DNA of 64,000 bases from Epiperipatus broadwayi (GCA_028023455.1 JAQFVV010013293.1:103461-167460); one strand, 5' to 3'; counted from the stretch's first letter, positions 11,970 through 24,465 are shown. Numbers and translations are program-made. Notes: a model not told the origin generated them from the sequence alone.

Positions 11970-12185
11970 ATCATCATCATAATTTTTAATATTATTAATT
12001 TATTATAGGAAAGATGTAGTTCACTTCTTTCTGATTGCTAGCCACTTTTCTCCATATTACTCCAGCACATTTCCTTTTTTGTCTTACATGTTACTTCTTT
12101 CTAGGCCTTTTACAATCTCTTGGAATCCAGATTTAAGATTTCAACTGGCCATCTATTATTGTCTCTTCTAGCAATTTTTATAAAT
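11970..12185 (-). mobile_element. RTE-clade LINE, 5'-truncated 3' end
   Basis: The minus strand encodes a decayed version of the same C-terminus as the RTE at 45.2-45.5 kb: LARRDNNRWPVEILN, then a frameshifted piece resembling KRPRK, then KEMCWSNMEK in the place of the KCAGVLWR region. It ends in a short ATGATGATGAT tail (11970-11981 on the plus strand). RTE elements typically end in such short repeats and are often 5'-truncated. This fragment is about 0.2 kb long and non-functional. Confidence 0.7.
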
Positions 12186-12885
12186 ATCAAAATAATGTTA
12201 TTATTTCATTACACTGAGAAATAAAATATAAATATTAAATTCTCTATAGAATAAATCTTAGAGTACTGTGACCAAATAATGCCATTTCATCATCATTTAT
12301 AAACATTTGCATTGTTTGTGACTGTTTTAAATCAATGTATTTTAGAACTTCGTATTTAGGGTTATATTTTAAACTTCAATAAGTCTTTATATAGCAAATT
12401 TACATTTTTTTTAAAAAGAAAAAACAAAGCATAGATCAGAGTTTTACAATTCAAAAAAAAATTGTAATGTGGATAAAAAATATGCTAACAGACTACTATA
12501 AACAATTGTTACTAATGTTTGTCATGCACTGTAACATTCATCTCATTGTTTGCACAAACCCCTTTGAGGATACCTGGACCCTATTCACCCTCCCAGTTGA
12601 TAACAAAAGAATGTTAGACATGTCATCCACTAAACCATTCAACAAGAACTCTCAGGACATAGCATCATCTTGCTTAACTTTGTATACATCCTTTTCAATT
12701 TGTACACATAGTATTTAATAAATATATATTTTTGAAACAAAACAATATATAGTAAAAATGTAAGAAGTTAGGATTTTTACTTTTATAAAGAACAGTTTAT
12801 TTTCTAAAAAATGCTCACATATTTGCAATTCTCAATACAGTTGCATTTAGTAATCATATCTTTGCTGTGTGTTTAATGAAATATT
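12186..12885. other. A+T-rich stretch, no gene recognised
   Basis: An 83-codon plus-strand frame at 12467-12718 is open but lacks any motif I recognise. I treat it as chance. Confidence 0.45.
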
Positions 12886-13674
12886 TTCAGTTACTTCAAA
12901 TATTGTCGTTAACAGTATCTCCCAATAGTGTTATTTAATTTTCACACCTCTTACCTGAAGAGACTCATGACAGTAATGTGTATTATTTATTTGTTTGATG
13001 GGTGTTGTTTCTCACAACAGTGAAATTAGATGCTTATTATTTGCAGTGATTTATAACTGTGACATCCAATTCTTAATGTATAATAATTTCCAACAGTGAT
13101 ATCTGATGTTTATATACCTGACACATATGATATTCTATGATCATACCTCTTCTGTTTGCAATGATTCACAGCAATGACATCTGATACTTGGATATTTGCT
13201 GTTTCCAGTATCTTAATACAAATGTTCATATTTCTTCTGATGACAATGATTCATAAAAATGATATTCAATGTTCACTCTTCTATTTGGATGGATTAATAG
13301 TTACACCTTTTCTTATTTATTTAGTATTTGCACTGCTTGCAAAATTGATATTCAATTTTCATATATCTGCTGTTTGTAGGGTTTCACAACAATGTCATCT
13401 GATACTTGTATAACCATTGCTTGTAGTGTTTTGTAACAGTAGAGCTCAGGGTTCATATACCTGTTGTTTATAGTTATTCCCAAGAATGATGTTGATATAA
13501 CTGCTATTTGAAAAGACTCATAATTAATAATGTTCAGTACTCATTTATTTGATAAACGCAATAATTGCAATTCTTAACCTATTGCTCATTGTGATTTACA
13601 AGTGCAACTTCCATTTCCCATATATTTGGTATTTGAAATGATTTCTGAAAGTGATATCTGATGCCTATATATAT

Positions 13675-14374
13675 ATGAAAAACAAAAATGCAAGTTAAAA
13701 AACTTGCTAACACTTGTATTTATGTCCACAGATGGCGTTCTACCAAAAACACCGATCAAGCGTATGTTTTGTTTACATAAACGTCAGAGTAGTATTCACT
13801 ATCTCTAACTATAATTCCACTTTCAGATCATGATTTCAAGCTATTTGCTATCATCAGTGAAAGACAGGAATAAAGAAACTAGATCTAAACACAAACTCTG
13901 AGCGTTTATGAAACAATTTCTATTCAGCTTGCAAGCGTGAATTTTTTAGACACGTAATGTCTTCAAACTCAGCATAGCAAACCAGATAGCTATATGGGTC
14001 TGATCTCAGTTCAGCATCACCACATAGTAGAAGCCTCTGCAATCTATATCATTGCAAGAAAGACCTCAAAGGTACATTTATGAAAAACAAAAATGCAAGT
14101 TGAAAAACTTTGCTTGTATTTATGTCCACAGATGGCGTTCTACCAAAAACACCGATCAAGCGTATGTTTTGTTTACATAAACGTCAGAGTAGTATTCACT
14201 ATCTCTAACTATAATTCCACTTTCAGATCATGATTTCAAGCTATTTGCTGATAGCTTGAAATCATGATCTGAAAGTGGAATTATAGTTAGAGATAGTGAA
14301 TACTACTCTGACGTTTATGTAAACAAAACATACGCTTGATCGGTGTTTTTGGTAGAACGCCATCTGTGGACATA
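13675..14374. repeat. composite repeat: direct duplication plus inverted copy
   Basis: Three copies of one unit are present: A at 13721-13849 (+), B at 14121-14249 (+) and C at 14250-14374 (-). Each contains TGTCCACAGATGGCGTTCTA, GTTTACATAAACGTCAGAGT and CAGATCATGATTTCAAGC. By eye the units are identical over about 120 bp. A and B are preceded by the same GAAAAACAAAAATGCAAGTT leader and lie 400 bp apart. The segment between A and B (13850-14080) includes CATTGCAAGAAAGACCTCAA and GATCTCAGTTCAGCATCACC, which look SINE-like. The near-absence of differences, against heavily decayed surroundings, suggests recent origin or gene conversion. Confidence 0.85.
14121..14374. repeat. nearly perfect 125-bp-arm palindrome
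   Basis: Unit B and inverted unit C meet at 14249/14250 with a loop of only a few bases (TTTGCTGA). The transcript of either strand could form a perfect hairpin of about 120 bp. No coding frame is present. Confidence 0.9.
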
Positions 14375-14740
14375 TATATATATTATCTGCAACAATTTGC
14401 AGAAGTAATGATTAATATTCATAGTCACTCCTATGATGTTTTATATTTATTCTGATAATTGGAGGGACTCATAATTAGTGATGCTTAGGACTCAAATATT
14501 CAAAATATTTCAGTATTTGCAAAGGTTTTGTTCAATACTCTTACATGATCTCCAATTTTTAAATATCTATGTTTGTAATGTTTCTGCAATAATAGTGTTC
14601 AAAGTTCATATCTATTATTTTAGGACCCAAACAAATATCACCTGATGTTTTTATATCTATTGTTTACAATTACTGCAACACTAATGTTCATATCTTTATT
14701 ATTTTCTAGAACTCAGAGCATATTTCAGATTTCATAATTA

Positions 14741-15676
14741 TTATTATTGTGAATGTTATTCTATACAGTTGACAATAATTCTTATAAAACTCATGTACAA
14801 AGATTATTTAGCCATTTCTTTCTTCCACAATATGGTAAATGTTTTAGGTCTACCACCAAAGATTTCACTCCCAATCATCTTGCATATAATATCCTGACTT
14901 TTTCTTTTAACTGTGTCAAGCAGTATTTTTTATTATTATTAATTTAACATTGAAGTAAGATTTGACAAATGCTAACGATTCTATAGCTAATGTTTTATGA
15001 GACATCTTGTCTTAACAATAATCAGCTGTGGGGTTTTTTTCTGGAATAAATTTCTTTTTTAAATGATATTTTTAATTTTTTAATTGTCTATGTATGCATT
15101 CAATTAAACATTAACTATTACTATAAAATATGAATAATAATAAATTATCAGTATTGTTGTGAGATAGAATCACACTGATGAAATATTCGATTTTCTTACT
15201 AAGTAAACGTACAGTTTTTCATAGGTTTTATTTAAAATCAATTTTTATCTTTATATTAGCTGTCTGATTTTAAATGCAAAAATTTTTTTTTATATATTTT
15301 AAATTGAATTAAAAAATCTTTGTTACCCTAATTCTATTCAAGTCTCTATATTTATTTATTTTTTCTTCCATCAATTTTTATCTTTAATCTACAAATCCAA
15401 TCATATTAGTAAGTGAACATGTGTTTAGAACAACTTGACAACCAGAGTGAAAATCAGATTATATATTTAAAAGCAAAAATAAATACTAATAAAGAGAACG
15501 AAAAAATATTTAAGAACTTATTATTTACAAATGAAGAATTTTTTTAAAACAAAATTTAATGTTTATTTATATTTTATGAAGTTCATATAGATGCACACAT
15601 GATAAAATCAAATTAATATGTATGGTATTTAAATAACTATATAAATTTATACACTATACAGGCTTAAACTTGCATA
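14741..15676. other. A+T-rich stretch, no gene seen
   Basis: A 64-codon frame at 14753-14947 has no recognisable motif. Otherwise featureless. Confidence 0.5.
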
Positions 15677-15850
15677 TATATGTAATGTATGCAGTATTTG
15701 AACTCAGACTTTCACACAACCCTCAACTCTCCATACCATCTCGTATTGCTGACCCACCTGATCACACACAGGTGGATCAGCAATATGAGATGGCATGGAG
15801 AGTTGAGGGTCATGTGAAAAGTCTGAGTTCAAATCCCATATACATTAAAT
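15677..15850. repeat. short foldback element with B-box-like arms
   Basis: Arms 15677-15759 and 15768-15850 are near-perfect reverse complements: TTTGAACTCAGACTTTCACA against its complement, CCCTCAACTCTCCAT against ATGGAGAGTTGAGGG, and CCACCTGATC against GATCCACCTG with swaps. The loop is about 8 bp (ACACACAG). The right arm ends GAGTTCAAATCCCATATAC, a B-box-like motif. Confidence 0.85.
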
Positions 15851-17309
15851 AACTAATGAATTAAAGCTCAAATGATGGACGTCATGTCTCTAGCAGAAAA
15901 TGATGACATTTTTGAAGGTGAAAAAAATGCAATTTAATCATTAACATTTGAAACGTTTCTTAAGTCGATTCCATAGTATAAGGTTTAATTTTTATGTATA
16001 ACATGAAGCAGAGCAATATGTAGTTTATAAAGTATGTTTAAATTAGATATTATAAAATCTATGTTATAAGTTGGCTATGTAACTGTCAGTTCTTTAGTAT
16101 TAGTTTCACTTCTGAATTATCACCTTATTAGCTAGAACAGTTTTAACACTGACTTCCTTAATGTAGTAATGAGTGAAATTATATATACATATTGCAGTTT
16201 CTTCAAATTTATTAGAAATCTAAATGACATAAATATACATTTATTTATTGCATCTTATGACATTTATTTCAATGATTTTGTATAGATTTTTTATTATTGT
16301 TTATAAGATCAAGAATAATTTTAATACATTAATAAAATTATAGCACATATGTCTACAACTGATAATCAGAAGTTAATTCATGAAATAGTTTTGCCCAAAA
16401 AAAATTTACTCTGGACAATAATTTTTGGTTTAACAGCAAGTTTTCAGGAGGATTGACCTGTAAGTCTAAAATGTTTGATTAGTTATAAATATTTTTAGAT
16501 ATATTAATAAATTTATTACATATAAAAATAACAAACTAACATTGTAATAAATATATGCTGAAGTGAATATTTTCATGATCAAAAAATGTATTATAGTTTA
16601 TCTAGGAACACAATAAAAATATTAAATTATATAAATATTTTTTTTGATATTCTTCTTTCCAAAACAAACAACAATACATTAACAGTTTCTGTTTAGAAAA
16701 AAAATGTACATATATTGATAGATAGTACAAGTATCATATAATCATCATTCAACTCAAATCTCTTTCATAGCTAGATTATTTTTTAGAAAGCCTTTTTCTT
16801 TTAAATAAAACTAGAGACAAACTATGTTTTGTTAATATATAATCATAATATCATTACTAAGAATAGAACAGTACATCAAATTAAAAAAGGCCAAAAAATA
16901 TTTATATTGGAATATACATTACTTATGTAAAAGGAACTAAGACATAATTGTTATATGTTAGTTACTACAAGCTTAAAACAACATTTTTCACCACTCAAAA
17001 AATTAATAATATTTTAATTAAACCTAAAGTTATAATTCCTTTTGAGACTTAAAAAACCTACAAGATTTATTGTGGAATATGCTAACTCACATATTTAAAA
17101 TGGGTAATCATCACATCAGTATTTGAATAGATGAGCAATAAAACCAGGTACAATAATCAGCATTAGAATAACTGATGGAGACTAGTTCAATCAAAATGCA
17201 TCGTACAGAACATTAAATTATTTATAGCATCTGTAATTATAAATTTGAAACTTTGTGAATAAGTTGTGATTTAAATATATGTTTATGTATGATTTATTTT
17301 TCCTTATAT
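15851..17309. other. A+T-rich stretch, no gene seen
   Basis: Nothing recognisable beyond short homopolymer runs. Confidence 0.5.
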
Positions 17310-17830
17310 AAACTAGAGCTTAAACTAGATTTCATTTTTGCTTTAAAAGTGAGTCAGCTAAATACCATTACTAAGAGGAGTAATTTCAGTTAACAATGCT
17401 AGTTTTTAATTAATATCTTGACTGCTTACATAATAAATGAAATTTATTTAAAAAGATACATGGAGAAATTAATAACGTTTAATTTTCTAATTATTATTTA
17501 TAACACTTTATGGGAGAATTTTTTTTTCTAAAAATATTTAGAAAATTGTAATATTTTTACTTTTTACACATATAAATTAATAAGGTTTAATCTAGTTCCT
17601 TTGTAAACTAGGACATATACTAAAAGTGTTTCCACCTTTGTATTAAAAAGTGAGAAAATTTATAATCAGATAATGTGATCACAATTGGCATTACCAGTTT
17701 TTAATTGGTTCTTTACTTGATTACATCACAGCTAAAATTTATTAAAAAATACATAGAGATATACCATTAAATATTATTAATATTTACACATACATATATA
17801 TAAATTCTCTTTTTAATTGTTTTTTTTTAT
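17310..17830 (+). repeat. diverged tandem duplication, unit about 260 bp
   Basis: The segment 17310-17570 resembles 17575-17830. Aligned landmarks are AAACTAGAGCTTAAACTAG against TAATCTAGTTCCTTTGTAAA, AGTTTTTAATTAATATCTTG against AGTTTTTAATTGGTTCTTTA, and AAAAAGATACATGGAGA against AAAAAATACATAGAGA. Divergence is considerable. Confidence 0.5.
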
Positions 17831-18585
17831 TTCAATTTTGTCAACAAATTGCTTTAAAAATGTACTTTTTTTTCCTACTCACATGTTATTTTAATATAGT
17901 ATATGTCAGTGAAAAATTTAAGTATTTATATTAATAAACATTATTATAATGATAGTTACAGAATTTGAAGTAACATGAGACAACTGGATGGCATGCAATA
18001 GTAGTAATCGTTGATTATATAAAAAGTGGTTAAATAATTTATAATGTAGTCTGTGCAACACTTTATCCTGCCTATAATATGAACTTCAATTCAAGAAAGA
18101 ATTTCAACAAAATTTAAGAATTTCCATGCAAGATTAGAATTTTTGTAGAGATTGAAACAAGAATTTCTCACTAACTGCAGCTAATTGTCCTGATAAGTAA
18201 TGTATTCCTTTTTTTTGTTCCTTCACAAATGAATAATGAGAAGATCTCCACCCTGTAGTAAACTATTTAAAGTGGTTTTATTTGATAAACTGTGTATATG
18301 GATATGTGACAATCTGATATAATGGTTTATGAGAATTACTGGCATGACATTTATGTATGTATATATTAACAAACTCATAATATATTCTCCACAGATAAAA
18401 AAAAATCATTTTAAAATCAATTGAAATTTAACTTTCTTTGTATTTGTAGTCCAAATTTACAAGTAATGCAAAAACATGTATTTATATTTCTCTTATTAGT
18501 TTAATAATAATATTTGCTCTGTAGATCACTACTGAATTCTAAATTGATTGAAACTGATAATTAGTATTTTTATGTATATATTGTA
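17831..18585. other. A+T-rich stretch, no gene seen
   Basis: No motif-bearing frame or clear repeat. Confidence 0.5.
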
Positions 18586-18730
18586 CCGGTCAAAACATGT
18601 TGATCCATCTAACATGAGCTGGAACTCACAAAATGTACTTCAAACCCAGTCAAGCTGGAGATTTAGGTCAGGGACCAACCTGAATTCGAACCCATTCCCT
18701 AAGCCCCAGATCAAACACCGAATTAATAAC
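18586..18730 (-). repeat. SINE-like repeat with B-box-like motif
   Basis: The minus strand contains GGGTTCGAATTCAGGTTGGT, matching a tRNA B-box (GGTTCGAATTC). A related copy is at 35150-35245, where the same place reads GGGTTTGAATTTAGGTTGGT. TTGTACCGGTC at 18589-18599 recurs in inverse orientation near 38340. The segment is richer in G+C than its flanks. The 62-codon frame across it is probably fortuitous. Confidence 0.45.
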
Positions 18731-19379
18731 ATATAATGATGGCACACGAAAATTTATTCTAAATTCGGCCCACTAGCAGAGCAGAGAAGACAATGAGACT
18801 CAATATTAATTGCATTATAACTTAACTAAATATGCAAACATATAGTTGTACGTGTGGAAGTGGAGAAAAAGGAATTCGAACTACTCAAACAAGTTAGACA
18901 TTATAAAATAGTTTAATATAAAGAACTAATTGTATACTGTATATTAATGTGTGTATGAATGAGCGATCAACCAAACGGTAGATAATTACATATTGGAGTT
19001 CACGCAAAGGATTCTCATATGCTCTTTTATTAACTAAATATTATATATACATTAACACAAATCTTTGGTGAGTACAGTATTAAGATGCCAATCAATTATT
19101 AAAAAAAAATTTACATAAGATTGCCCTTAACGCTTTGATTTATAGTTCTGAAACCTGGTAACTAACATATTATTTCGGGGAGCGTTCCGAGATTCATTAC
19201 AGATATAATATAAACTATTTTCCCGCATTAACGGTCGTGAAAATAAGTAAAACACATTTGAAAATTACATTTAATTGTATGACAAAATATTTATTGAAAA
19301 TTCTTTTGATTATCACTAGTAAGAAGAACGCTTTATTATCCCCAAGGCAGACACTCTTAAATACAGAAATACTAAATTA
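18731..19379. other. A+T-rich stretch, no gene seen
   Basis: It holds another B-box-like word (AGTTCGAATTCC on the minus strand, about 18870), without other tRNA structure. Confidence 0.45.
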
Positions 19380-19455
19380 CGACGGTGGAATTGTATAAGA
19401 CTGGGTTCAAATCCATACTAGTGCTGATGACATTGGCACTAGGTGAAGCAGAAAT
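19380..19455 (+). repeat. SINE-like core with B-box motif
   Basis: GGTTCAAATCC at 19404-19414 matches the B-box consensus. It is followed by ATACTAGTGCTGATGACATT and a GGCACTAGGTGAAGCAG stretch, closely related to the loop of the foldback at 3.86 kb. No intact tRNA fold is seen. Confidence 0.5.
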
Positions 19456-20429
19456 ATGTGCTATAATATTTTCAGCTTCAATATTTTATGTAATAAAATA
19501 GATGAAGAAAATATTAGAAATATTTAAGATATAATTAAAACTTCCACTTTCTCACACATTTTAAAAGTGCTTATATGTAATTAAATAAATATATTATTTT
19601 TTAACTGGGGTTTGAAATTTATGTAAATGTTAGGTTATTAAATAATTACACAATTTTGGTGACAATGTTGGGGCTGCTGAAAGTTTGATATTGTAAATCA
19701 AAATGTTATTCTTGGACATTACTATTTTTTATTGTGATTCTTTAAGTGAGGTGAAGCTATATAAAAACGATTATGCTTCTTTTTTAGTGACATTTGTTTT
19801 GTTTTTCTACTGGAGACCTAAGTTTTTATTTCACATTAATACTATTGATCCCCCCCTCACACACCCGCCACCATCACCACCATTTTAGCCTTTATTTTTA
19901 ACCCTCTGCTGTGAAATTATTTTCTTCTTCTTTTTTTTTTGAAGTTAAATCGTAATTATAATATCTGACATCTAAAAATATTATAGCTTTATCTCCAGTT
20001 CTTAAATCATGTCACTGTGAAAGAGTTTTTTTTTTTTTTTGAATACATTTACGGTTTCAATAGCATGACATTTCTAGAGTGCATTACTTTTTATATATAA
20101 TTTGTAAATAAAAAATTACGTTCATCAAGAAAAGTTGAAAATAAAGCTAAATTTATAAAAATTTAATGTTATTTAGATTTTCTATGTTTGAAATTTATAT
20201 TTGTTTTCGTCATCTAAATCATAGCTAAATTAAAGCTGTTGCCGTGAAATGATAGAAATTTTTTTATATAATATATTGAACATAAAAACTACCTTTATGT
20301 TAATTTTAATAATATAAGAAGCCATGAATTTAAAATATAATCCTAATGCTAAAATTTATAAAATCTTAGGGTAGCATATCTTCCTGACATGCTCACAACT
20401 TAATTCTGAGATGAGTAAACGTCTGTTTC
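19456..20429. other. A+T-rich stretch, no gene seen
   Basis: Contains a C-rich run near 19850-19880 and poly-T runs, but no gene. Confidence 0.5.
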
Positions 20430-20575
20430 TTTCAGATATATGTATTAACCTGTTTGATGTGCTATTACTAATTGTTGAATATATTTGGAATATTTAAATA
20501 AAGTTAAATTTTTCTAATGACATTCAATACATATATTAGATGATGGAAATAGACACATAAAAAAAAAGTCCAATA
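20430..20575 (+). repeat. partial copy of the 3.7-kb foldback family
   Basis: CTGTTTGATGTGCTATTACT, GGAATATTTAAATAAAGTT and CATTCAATACATATATTAGA correspond in order to the right arm of the foldback at 3676-4061. Only one arm is present. Confidence 0.7.
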
Positions 20576-21898
20576 TAAAAAAACTTATAATTTTCTTTCA
20601 GATAAATTGTCCATAGCTTCCAAACTAATCATTAATTCCCTAATATAAATTGCTAATCAGATATTTAGCTATTCTTAGCTATAGATAGAACCATAATACA
20701 TTCATTTGATCAGCCAGATTAAATTAGGTTGATCAGAGAAAGTGTCATACACCTATATGTGCCAATCTCACAATTTCTTTACTTTATATTAAAGTAAATT
20801 TTTATTAAAAATTGGCATAAATCTATCATTATAACATTTTATTGCCTAATCATTATTTACTTTTTGGTATATATAAAAACATCACTTTCTCATCTTACTT
20901 TTAGCATCTGCATTAAATTCAATCTATTATAATACCTACTCCAAAAACGTTTATTTTAAATTTCAGCATTCAATAAAAACTAAGAACTCCAGAATAGTTG
21001 TCAGATAGTGATCTTCATCAATGAGAACATTGAATTTGTTCACATATTCAATGGTGACTATTTACTGCTTTTATATTTTTCAAGCTAAGAAAAATGTTTA
21101 AAGATTTTTAATCCTAGTAAACTTTCTTATATAATTATATACACTAACACTGAACCATCACTGTTATATTTTTAGAAACTTCAGTTATATGTTAAAAATA
21201 GATATATATCTTTGAATCAGGCAATTTTCAATTTTTTTCAGATATCCAACTCATATACTTTGTAGGTAGCTATTCTTATTTACAGAATAAATAGTAATGA
21301 TAGATATGGAAATGGTTCACCAAGCTGTTATTGATGGAATAGTTTGTTAGTATTTAGTCTTTAGGGTTAAAAACACTTTGGCTTGCAATGATCCATTTCA
21401 GGTTATGCTACTTACTTTATAATTATTATTAAATGAGATTTCAATATTGACATTAAAATTCATGTTCTACCAATCTTGGTGTTATTTCATTATGAATTAC
21501 AAGAGTGTCGCATAGCGAATCCTATTTCTTCCACTATACACTAAAATAAACATTCCCTTTTTTTTCATGCAGTTATCTGTTCTAGTGTCGATTAATTATG
21601 ATTCTAAGATAAAATAAGTAAAATAATGTAAAGGCTGTAAGTAAAGAAAGAAATTCATGTGATGCTTTGTTTGTAATAAAATATTAAAATCATCTTGTTC
21701 AGGATTATTTTTATATTCTTAAGTTTTGCTATTATCAATTATTGAGGTCTTTATCTAATTGATAGCAATTCTGCAGATTGCAACTTTAGAAATATTTATG
21801 ATATGTGTTCTGTTTAAATGATTCCTATTAAAAATTATACAACTATTTTACTAAGTTTTATGCTTAATATTTTAATTCCCCAATCCATATTAAGACTT
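20576..21898. other. A+T-rich stretch, no gene seen
   Basis: No coding signal. CAGATAGTGATCTTCATCAATGAG near 21003 faintly resembles the SINE-like family at 59 kb. Confidence 0.45.
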
Positions 21899-21986
21899 TG
21901 ATATCTATCTAGCTATCTATTCATCTTTCTATCTAATTATCTACCTATCTATCCCTCTATGTATCTATTTTTTCTAACTGTTGTCA

Positions 21987-22058
<72 letters not shown>

Positions 22059-22180
22059 GTCTGTCTGTCTGTTTGTCTGTATGTCTGTCTGTCTGTCTAT
22101 CAACCTACCTACCTACCTCTCTCCCTCTTTACCTACCTATCTACCTACCTTCTTTCCTCTCTCCCTCCCTACCTACCTAC

Positions 22181-22268
<88 letters not shown>
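21899..22268. repeat. (CTAT)n tetranucleotide array with ordered variants, about 370 bp
   Basis: CTAT repeats are followed by CTGT units (about 22057-22098), then CTAC and CTCC/CTTT units (about 22100-22180), then a second pure CTAT run to 22268. All three forward frames are open across it, giving Tyr-Leu-Ser-Ile repeats that are not real proteins. Confidence 0.95.
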
Positions 22269-23984
22269 AAAAGATATTAAAATACAAAAATTATTTATTT
22301 AAATAAATTATTTAATATTTCAATCGGTGGAGTAACTGTAATCAGACACTATAATTAGATAATTATATTGAAGAAAATTAAAACTAACAAAAGTGGGATT
22401 ATTTATTTTGAATTAGCTTGATAATTCATATCGTCTGAAAATAAATTTAGTTAAAAGATTTATATATTTATCGATTAGCCTATTATACCAAAAATTTAAT
22501 ATCTTTTTTTTTAATTAAAAAAAAAATCTCATTAAAAAAACAAAAAAACATTATAATTAATTAAATAAATGTGAAGTGAAATAAAAAAAATCTATAGCAC
22601 AAGTATTATAAATTTCTAGAAATCTCATCTGCAAGAAGAACAAATTAATTGTTTTTCTACAAAATATTAATTCCAATGATTATTTACATATATATTCATA
22701 ATGCAACAGATACTTAAACTGGCATATAGGAAAATTGACAAACAATCTGCATGTTAGAGTAACTATATTCTATCAAAATGATCATAGGTCTGTTTTTAAA
22801 CATTTTATAAGTGGTTATTTTTATATATGTATAATTTTTTTTCTTTCATAAGATAGTGGAAACAAAAAAAATTTTTTTTTTTATCTTCAAATGGAATCAA
22901 TATAAATTTACGTGGGCACTTAAAATCTTAAATTACGTAGTTTCCTAATGGAGTAAATTTAATTATTTATTTTATATATGTGGGTGTGCATATTTTTAAT
23001 TATGTTGATATGTTAATCTCTAGTTTAATAAATAATGACTAATAATCATCTGAAGAGGGTGCGAATGCAGAATGTTTGACATTTCAAAATCAAAGTGTGT
23101 GTGTAGACGATAGATTTTGTGCGCTCATTAGAATTAATACTTAATATTGAAATAATTATCTGTTTTTTATCTTTTGGTTTTGAGATTTGGTAGAAATATA
23201 TAATACTTTAAATGCCCATTTATTTTCCATATGTTTATGTAATTATTTGTCTTTTTTTTTTTTTTTTTTACAATTTGCATTTAATTGATTTTTTTATTTT
23301 TAAAGTTTTGTGTGTATGGTTGTTGTTTTTGAAAGTAATCAGGAATTTTCAAAAGACGTTTTTGTTAACTTATTTATTTAGGTATAGTTTTTTGCAAAAA
23401 AAACTTCTATAACTGAAATATTAAGCAGTATGTGTAAATAAAGGATTTCTGTTTATATATTTTTTCTTTAATGTCTTAATTTTCTATGATCGATCTCTCT
23501 CTTTCTATATATGTATAGTGATAAACTTTCTAGCATTAGTTATTTTAATCCATTGACTTCTAGTATCAATCCATATTCATTTGATATTCATGATCTTATA
23601 TGGATAACAGAATAGACAATGATATTTATTAGTACTATTTTTGCTACGATGTTTATTAGTTTTAGTAATATATCAACAGAGATGTCCATGTAACTTATTG
23701 AATTGGCTTATAATTTAAATTTGTAAAACAAAGTTCATTTCTATTCATTTTAATAACTTTGTAAACAAACAACTGTCATAACATAACGTTCAAATGACAC
23801 ACCGCTAATTATATATAATCATTAAAGTGTATATCTAATATACTGATAGATAAATAGATAGATAAATAGACATATAGTTAGAGAAACAGAGTTATATATG
23901 TAAAGATTAAAATATACAATATTTATAATGTGTAATAAGTAAAAATTCTCTGCCTTGTGAATTTAAAGTTTTAACTATTTCAAA
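22269..23984. other. A+T-rich stretch, no gene seen
   Basis: Many A and T homopolymers, including an A8-T12 run near 22866. No gene or clear repeat. Confidence 0.5.
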
Positions 23985-24465
23985 TGAGGTTACATAAACA
24001 TCTTTTGACATTCATGTGACTAAATATCATTGTCATTCTACTATTCATAGAAGATCATGGATAGTTCAAAGTCAATTTATTTTTTTAATTTGCAAGTAGA
24101 TAGACGGCTTTAGTTCTAAAGGATGTTGTATTAATATAGCTAGCTCTAAAAAGCTTATCATTACATTAATTATATATTATTAGCATTATTAAATTTAATT
24201 TTTATATAAAACTGATTGGAATTCAAAGTATAAATTGATTTGAGCTATGTTACATGGTTGTCTTTGCAGATTTGACATTTGCCATAATAACATCATTGTC
24301 TAATCAATTATTCATATATGATTGTGGATGGAGGTGAATGTAAATTACTTTTTCTTCTGCAACGCAACTACTTTAATATTAGTATAGTTTGTGCTTGAAA
24401 GTTCATAACTCCAATTATTAAATATTATAATTAGAATATAATTTGATCATTATATATGTATAAAT
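23985..24465 (+). repeat. diverged tandem duplication, unit about 250 bp
   Basis: Segments 23985-24210 and 24240-24465 share an order of landmarks: TTTGACATTCATGTGACTAA against TTTGACATTTGCCATAATAA, TATCATTGTC against CATCATTGTC, ATTCATAGAAGATCATGGAT against ATTCATATATGATTGTGGAT, and TATTAATATAGCTAG against TTAATATTAGTATAG. It is old and diverged. Confidence 0.45.

Larger units (their letters stand above)
12886..14740. repeat. decayed irregular tandem array, interrupted
   Basis: A motif resembling CTGTTTGCAATGATTCACAG followed by ATGACATCTGATACTTATAT recurs many times with heavy divergence, for example near 13060, 13097, 13165, 13258, 13345, 13392 and 13650, and again at 14390-14720. Spacing is irregular, about 45-95 bp. 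The composite repeat at 13675-14374 lies inside it and splits it. Confidence 0.45.

Noticed and set aside
12467-12718. 83-codon open frame considered as a gene
   Set aside because: No motif, no conserved neighbour and no sign of codon bias; equal-length chance frames occur elsewhere in the window.
19380-19455. Possible tRNA gene because of a perfect B-box word
   Set aside because: I could not pair acceptor, D and anticodon stems around it; a SINE-derived core fits better.
21959-22302. Three overlapping open frames rich in Tyr-Leu-Ser-Ile
   Set aside because: They are translations of the (CTAT)n array, which has no stops in any frame.
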